This document shows, piece by piece, positions 60,116-64,000 of a stretch of 64,000 nucleotides of DNA. The DNA lies in assembly GCF_027533645.1 (NCBI RefSeq), contig NZ_JAQAGY010000012.1, positions 62,001 to 126,000 of the forward strand. Direction: 5' to 3'. A program made the translations under genes and the position numbers. Below the pieces are notes generated by a model that saw only the letters and a list, made by a program, of their open reading frames with translations, was not told the origin of the DNA and made no database searches. The stretch is from Paenibacillus caseinilyticus. Its GTDB lineage: Bacteria; Bacillota; Bacilli; Paenibacillales; NBRC-103111. How positions within the stretch are numbered: the first letter of the stretch is position 1; each line of letters starts with the position of its first letter.

Positions 60116-61954
60116 ATGAACTCCGTATTGTACGGACTGCAAGTCGATTATGTGAGCGAGCACGGGCATTATATGGTCATCAGCTCTCCGGGAGGACTGC
60201 AGCAGGAAGAATTGTCTTCTTTCCAGCTCAGCATGCTGTCGGCCAACCGCATTCCAGGTCTGCTTCCTCTCCAGCTCGAAAGCAGGGACGGCCGGGTCTC
60301 GCTCTACTACAACATGACGGGCAAGCGTATGCTGACACAGTCGCTGCGCACCGAGAAGCTGACGCTGCGGAGCTACTACCGGCTGCTGCTGGCGATTGTG
60401 GAGGTGCTGGGTGATTCAATGGTATACATGCTGCAGCCGGGGCGATATGTGCTGCAGGAAGATTTCATCTACTGCGGCAGCGGTCTGCATGATCTTCATC
60501 TGACCTACCTGCCCAAGGAACAGCTGGAAGGCAAAGGAACCGTCGCGGGGGATCTCCGGGAGCTGGCCTCCCGCTGGATCCACCGGGTGACAGAGCTGCA
60601 GGGCGGCGGATACCAGGAACTGATGCGTTACCTGCAGCGCGAGGATACATTCTCGCTGGCAGAGCTCAGGGAACTGCTGCTCCGGCAGGCGGGCTATTTG
60701 GAAGATGAGCCTGCGATCCAAGCGGAGCCAAGCCGTCTCGGGCGGGAACGGGCAGCCATACCGGCCAGTACTCCGGCATCGGGAGCATGGGGTGGAAGTG
60801 CCTTCCAGGCCCCATCAGCACCTCAGACAGGGCCGGCTGGCCGTGAGCGCGGGGCAGCCGGTGGCGCAGGAGCCGAACGGGCAGCGGCTGCCGTGCCACC
60901 GTACGGGGGCGGGGATACGCCCGGGAAGATGCCCGACTGGCTCGGCACCCGCAGCGACCCGGATACGGCCTCTAATGCAGGGGTAGACGCCTTGGCAGCT
61001 GAGCAGGAAGCCGGTACCAAAAGCAAGAAGCCCTTCTATGTTGCCATGATGGCTGTACTTGCATGGGGCATGGTGTGGAAGGTATATGCGGACGCACCCG
61101 GCGAAGCGATGCTCTATATGTGCGGGGGCGCCACGCTGCTGATAGCGGCTGCTGCCCTGCTGCTCATCGGGCGGCTGCGAAAGGCAGAGGCGGAAGGCAC
61201 GCCTGAAGGGGAGCTGTACTCCCGCACCGGTGAAGCGTTCATCGGCGCTCCGGCGGCAGCGCCGGCAGGCGGCGGCTTTTTGGAGGGGATCGGGCTGGGG
61301 ACCGGAGTTTCCGCGAGTTCCCGGAGCTCCGTGGGTGATCACGCTTGGGGAGTTCAAGCGGATGCTGCTGTATCCGGCGGAGGATCACCGCTTCGCGAAG
61401 CAGGGCGTCCGGCTGCGGGGCAGGTTCGTTCGGCGGTGCCGGCAGGTTTGGAACAGAGGGATACTGCACCTGCGAATTCCCTTATAGATACCTATTTCGC
61501 GGCCACGACGTCTCCTTCAACGCTATCTCCTGCTTCGCCCGCCTCGGCTCCTCCTGCTGCGCAGGACTTTGCAGCGCGGACTACGCTGCTTCGTCCTTCC
61601 GATGCGACGGTCTTTTTGGGCGGCGCCCAACAGCAGGCTGCGGCGGAGCCGGCCGTACCGAAGCTGGAGTGGGATCGGGAAGGCGCGCGCGAGCAGATCC
61701 CTCTGACGAAGACGAGCTTTGTGATCGGCCGGGCGGGCGGCGAGGCGGACTGGGTCCACGATGAACTCGGCGTCTCGCGTCTGCATGCCGAATTCGTGAG
61801 GGAAGAGGGAGGCGGCATCGCCATCAAGGACCTCGGTTCGCGCAACGGAACCCTGGTGAATGGGGAAGCGCTCGTACCTTACAAAACCCACGCCCTCAAA
61901 GAAGGCGACAAAATCAGGATCGTTTCCGCCGAATTTACTTTCGTTTCCGCCTGA
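60116..61954 (+). CDS. DUF6382/FHA-domain membrane protein of the Tad locus
   Basis: The 612-residue protein has an N-terminal cytoplasmic domain (about 1-200) like the DUF6382 region found with Tad loci in Bacillota, a Gly/Ala/Pro-rich linker, two membrane segments (about 304-352), another disordered linker and a C-terminal FHA domain (about 530-612) with FVIGRAGG, VSRLHAEF and DLGSRNGTLVNG. FHA domains bind phosphothreonine, so a Ser/Thr kinase probably regulates pilus function. ATG 60116 follows AAAGGGG. It ends the locus before a terminator. Confidence 0.88.
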   Translation: MNSVLYGLQVDYVSEHGHYMVISSPGGLQQEELSSFQLSMLSANRIPGLLPLQLESRDGRVSLYYNMTGKRMLTQSLRTEKLTLRSYYRLLLAIVEVLGDSMVYMLQPGRYVLQEDFIYCGSGLHDLHLTYLPKEQLEGKGTVAGDLRELASRWIHRVTELQGGGYQELMRYLQREDTFSLAELRELLLRQAGYLEDEPAIQAEPSRLGRERAAIPASTPASGAWGGSAFQAPSAPQTGPAGRERGAAGGAGAERAAAAVPPYGGGDTPGKMPDWLGTRSDPDTASNAGVDALAAEQEAGTKSKKPFYVAMMAVLAWGMVWKVYADAPGEAMLYMCGGATLLIAAAALLLIGRLRKAEAEGTPEGELYSRTGEAFIGAPAAAPAGGGFLEGIGLGTGVSASSRSSVGDHAWGVQADAAVSGGGSPLREAGRPAAGQVRSAVPAGLEQRDTAPANSLIDTYFAATTSPSTLSPASPASAPPAAQDFAARTTLLRPSDATVFLGGAQQQAAAEPAVPKLEWDREGAREQIPLTKTSFVIGRAGGEADWVHDELGVSRLHAEFVREEGGGIAIKDLGSRNGTLVNGEALVPYKTHALKEGDKIRIVSAEFTFVSA

Positions 61955-61980
61955 CCCAGGGAGCCCCTGGGTTTCTTTTT
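61954..61980 (+). terminator. Intrinsic terminator of the Tad locus
   Basis: ACCCAGGG (61954-61961) pairs perfectly with CCCTGGGT (61965-61972) and is followed by TTCTTTTT. Its left arm begins on the last base of the stop codon. Confidence 0.88.
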
Positions 61981-62010
61981 GCTGCCGTGTAGATTACGTG
62001 GGAGTAGAAA

Positions 62011-62019
62011 TGATATAAT
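62011..62019 (+). promoter_or_regulatory. Extended -10 promoter of the Dabb gene
   Basis: TATAAT (62014-62019) is preceded by TGA, an extended -10. The -35 region is poor. The predicted leader to the Dabb start is about 115 nt. Confidence 0.55.
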
Positions 62020-62139
62020 AAAGCGTCCGTTTTGCCCGGGAGTCTTCCGCGGGGAGCGAAGCCTTCAATCTCGGCTGCTCAAGCTCTATATACAGGAGCG
62101 GTCCGTACAACCATTACCTGCCAAAAGGGGAATGTTCCG

Positions 62140-62430
62140 ATGCTAACTCATATTGTTCTGTTTAAGCTGAAAGACCGTCAGCCGGAAGCCGTCGAAGCGA
62201 CTGCGGCCGTCCTGCGGAACATGGAAGGCAAGATCGATGTTCTTCGCAGCATCGAAGTCGGTATCGATGTCCTGCATCTCGACCGTTCCTACGATATCGC
62301 GCTCCTTACGAGGTTCGACTCGCTGGAGGATCTGCAAACGTATAACACGCATCCGTTACATATGGAAGTGCTGGCCCACATGAAACAGGTGCTCGACGGT
62401 ACAAGCATCTGTGTCGACTTTGTGTCCTAA
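62140..62430 (+). CDS. Dabb (stress-responsive alpha/beta barrel) domain protein
   Basis: The 96-residue protein is a single Dabb domain: MLTHIVLFKLKD, EVGIDVLHLDRSYDIALLTRF and YNTHPLHMEVL. Dabb proteins form dimers and occur in stress-related and small-molecule enzymes; no reaction can be assigned. ATG 62140 follows AAGGGGAA. It has its own promoter and is monocistronic. Confidence 0.92.
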   Translation: MLTHIVLFKLKDRQPEAVEATAAVLRNMEGKIDVLRSIEVGIDVLHLDRSYDIALLTRFDSLEDLQTYNTHPLHMEVLAHMKQVLDGTSICVDFVS

Positions 62431-62456
62431 AGGCTCCCCTGCACCTTCCTGAACGG

Positions 62457-62483
62457 AAAAAAAGCGTCCTGCGCAGGACGCTT
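62457..62483 (-). terminator. Intrinsic terminator of the DUF2269 gene
   Basis: AAGCGTCCTGCGCAGGACGCTT (62462-62483) is a perfect palindrome. On the minus strand it is followed by a run of T residues (plus-strand A run 62457-62463), so it ends the minus-strand gene and may also act for the convergent Dabb gene. Confidence 0.8.
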
Positions 62484-62519
62484 GCAGCCTTCGCCCGGCC
62501 AGGCAGACGGCTTACGGTG

Positions 62520-62969
62520 TTAGGTGGTCAGAAACTCAAACTGCGGCTGTGTAATCATCATCCACAGCATGATGAACAGCACCGTCAGGTAGATGTACAG
62601 CGACCGGGTCAGCTTCCGCAGCAGAGGAGCGCGGTCGCTGCCTTCCTGTCTCAGCTTGCGGATCGTGGGCGAGAATGCTCTTGCCATGAAGACCAGCGAA
62701 GCGACCAGCACCGCGAACGTGCCGGTGATCCAAGGGGTAGTCCACGGCCAGTCTCCAAGCCACATCAGGAGCACTCCGGAGCCCACGAGAACATGCCCGG
62801 TGTGCTTCGACAGGCGGACGACAAAATGAAAGGAATCGAGATACGATTCTTTCAGCGGACCTTCGGCCGTGCGAAGCTTCCGCAGCATGGGAATGAGAAC
62901 GAAGAACGGGCCGATGGAGACCATGGCCGAGACGGCGTGAATGAAGACAAGCATATCGTACCAGAACAT
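62520..62969 (-). CDS. DUF2269-like small integral membrane protein
   Basis: The 149-residue protein has four hydrophobic segments with FIHAVSAMVSIGPFF near its start and RLSKHTGHVLVGSGVLLM, features of the DUF2269 family of small membrane proteins of unknown function. The conserved histidines suggest possible metal or haem contact, which is speculative. I chose the minus-strand ATG at 62969, since GGAGG lies 12 bases away while the TTG at 62981 touches it. It is transcribed alone. Confidence 0.8.
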   Translation of the reverse strand: MFWYDMLVFIHAVSAMVSIGPFFVLIPMLRKLRTAEGPLKESYLDSFHFVVRLSKHTGHVLVGSGVLLMWLGDWPWTTPWITGTFAVLVASLVFMARAFSPTIRKLRQEGSDRAPLLRKLTRSLYIYLTVLFIMLWMMITQPQFEFLTT

Positions 62970-63163
62970 GGGGCGGTGCAACCTCCACTATCGTCAGTAA
63001 AGCAAAAACAGTGCAGCCGGTTATTCGCTGCAGGCGTCCCGGCATGATGCGGGGCAGCCGCGAGCGGATGTGCCTGGGCTACACTGTTTTTCCTTGAAAA
63101 GCTCCCTAACCACGAACCAAGCTTGTCCCCCTGCAGGGCAGAGGGAGCAGAACCGGGCTTGGT

Positions 63164-63493
63164 TTATACTTCGCGGAATTCATGGACCCAGACACGCATT
63201 TGCGGAAGCCAAGGCATGCCGGCGTGCATGGACATGATATAGTTTTTGTACTCATCGACAGAAGCGTAGCCTTCGGCTTGGATGTTCTCGTCGGTCAGTT
63301 CGCCGAGGGACTGGGAGTACACGTTGGTTACTTCGAACTTGCGGCCTTGGAGCTCCATCACTTCGCCGATATCGGCGTAACGGCCGTTGCGGCGGGTAGC
63401 GGTTTTTTCGCCGCTGAGCACTTTGGCAACGTCGGCATCAAGGGTAACCAAACGTTCGATACTACATGTTTTCGGTGGCAATGCTTCAGACAT
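63164..63493 (-). CDS. ASCH domain protein (YqfB-like)
   Basis: The 109-residue protein has an ASCH fold with KVLSGEKTATRRNGRY (about 24-40), the conserved GEKTATRR signature, and FEVTNVYSQ. ASCH proteins are linked to RNA binding; the YqfB group includes an N4-acetylcytidine amidohydrolase. AGGAGG precedes the minus-strand ATG. The neighbouring region (62982-63163) holds no other gene, only an imperfect AACCAAGC/GCTTGGTT inverted repeat. Confidence 0.88.
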   Translation of the reverse strand: MSEALPPKTCSIERLVTLDADVAKVLSGEKTATRRNGRYADIGEVMELQGRKFEVTNVYSQSLGELTDENIQAEGYASVDEYKNYIMSMHAGMPWLPQMRVWVHEFREV

Positions 63494-63574
63494 GGGTTGA
63501 CCTCCTAGAATAAAGTTCCAAATGTAGCTTACACGAAATAAGACCGAGAATCAAATAGAAGGAAGGTGTTCCCC

Positions 63575-64000
63575 GTGCCGCAAAACATCGACAAAGAGTA
63601 CGTTCTGAACGTCCTGCAGCTGCTTCTCTCAACGCCCAGCCCAAGCGGCTACTGCGGTGAAGTGATGCGCAAGCTGGCGGAGGAGACGCGCCGCCTCGGG
63701 TATGATATGACGCTGACGCCCAAGGGCTGCGGCATCATTACCGTTCCGGGAGCGAACCCGGGCCGGGTCATCGGCCTCTCCGGACATGTCGATACGCTTG
63801 GCGCCATGGTGCGCTCGGTGAAAAGCAGCGGCATGCTGCGGTTTACTCTGGTGGGCGGCTTCATGCTGGGTGCTGTAGAGAACGAGTACTGCCGGATCCA
63901 CACGCGGGACGGACGGATCTACGAAGGCACGATTCTGACAAACAAGCCGTCCGTTCACGTCTATCCCGATGCCAAAGAGCTCAAGCGGGAAGAAGCGGTG
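63575..64000 (+). CDS. M42 family metallopeptidase (partial, continues past window)
   Basis: The first 142 residues are visible. They begin at GTG 63575, after GGAAGG, and include LLSTPSPSGYCGEVMRKLAEE and ITVPGANPGRVIGLSGHVDTLGAMV, the N-terminal half of the M42 aminopeptidase/endoglucanase family, where the SGHVDTLG His-Asp pair binds a metal. M42 enzymes are large self-compartmentalising aminopeptidases. The frame is open to the window end, and the remaining metal and catalytic residues lie outside. Confidence 0.9.
   Translation, partial: MPQNIDKEYVLNVLQLLLSTPSPSGYCGEVMRKLAEETRRLGYDMTLTPKGCGIITVPGANPGRVIGLSGHVDTLGAMVRSVKSSGMLRFTLVGGFMLGAVENEYCRIHTRDGRIYEGTILTNKPSVHVYPDAKELKREEAV

Noticed and set aside
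1-64000. CRISPR arrays, tRNA or rRNA genes, prophage and insertion sequences
   Set aside because: I found no regularly spaced repeats, no cloverleaf or rRNA sequence that I recognise, and no transposase, integrase or phage structural genes.

Overview
The window looks like chromosomal DNA of a high-GC, endospore-forming member of the Bacillota, most likely Paenibacillaceae. A Paenibacillus of the P. mucilaginosus type is my guess, not a demonstrated identity. The reasons are spore genes (cotE, spoVK, tlp), GlnR and LexA/YneA regulators of the Bacillus kind, strong AGGAGG ribosome sites with frequent GTG/TTG starts, and gene orders shared with Bacillus subtilis: cotE-mutS-mutL-miaA-hfq, spoVK-hflX-ynbB-glnR-glnA, and lexA-yneA-DUF896. 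I see no rRNA, tRNA, CRISPR array, prophage or insertion sequence. The window ends inside an M42 peptidase gene.

Layout. 1-12 kb: a DUF939 membrane protein, cotE, a glutamine-synthetase-fold amidoligase, then a mismatch-repair/tRNA-modification block (mutS, an S41 protease, mutL, an RsmJ-like methyltransferase, miaA, hfq). 12-20 kb: a class A penicillin-binding protein with a repetitive tail, a lipoprotein cyclophilin, a hydrolase/VOC/DUF218 trio, a TatA gene, a short-chain dehydrogenase and a HAD phosphatase. 20-30 kb: spoVK-hflX-ynbB, glnR-glnA, the divergent SOS pair lexA/yneA with three LexA boxes, and small housekeeping genes. 30-37 kb: divergent mtnD and metH, ribonuclease Z, tlp and lrgAB. 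37-42 kb: an OlsB-like N-acyltransferase with a second acyltransferase and a membrane hydrolase, then an orphan CruF-type carotenoid gene. 42-51 kb: a promoter carrying a LexA-like box, followed by mrfA, mrfB, a Fpg/Nei glycosylase, endonuclease IV, a cyclic-phosphate-receiver protein, an ABC ATPase and two methyltransferases in close series. 51-62 kb: a complete Gram-positive Tad/Flp pilus locus. 62-64 kb: Dabb, DUF2269 and ASCH proteins and the start of an M42 peptidase.

Three points deserve most attention. The Tad locus is preceded by a sigma-A promoter and a roughly 160-nt leader holding a 12-bp hairpin and then an intrinsic terminator just before the first gene, which looks like an attenuator or riboswitch of no class I recognise. 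The mrfAB-glycosylase-nfo series has a near-consensus LexA site inside the spacer of its promoter, suggesting an SOS-controlled repair operon. The OlsB-like protein next to a lipid acyltransferase suggests an ornithine-lipid-type acyl-amino-acid lipid in a Gram-positive. All three are inferences from sequence alone.
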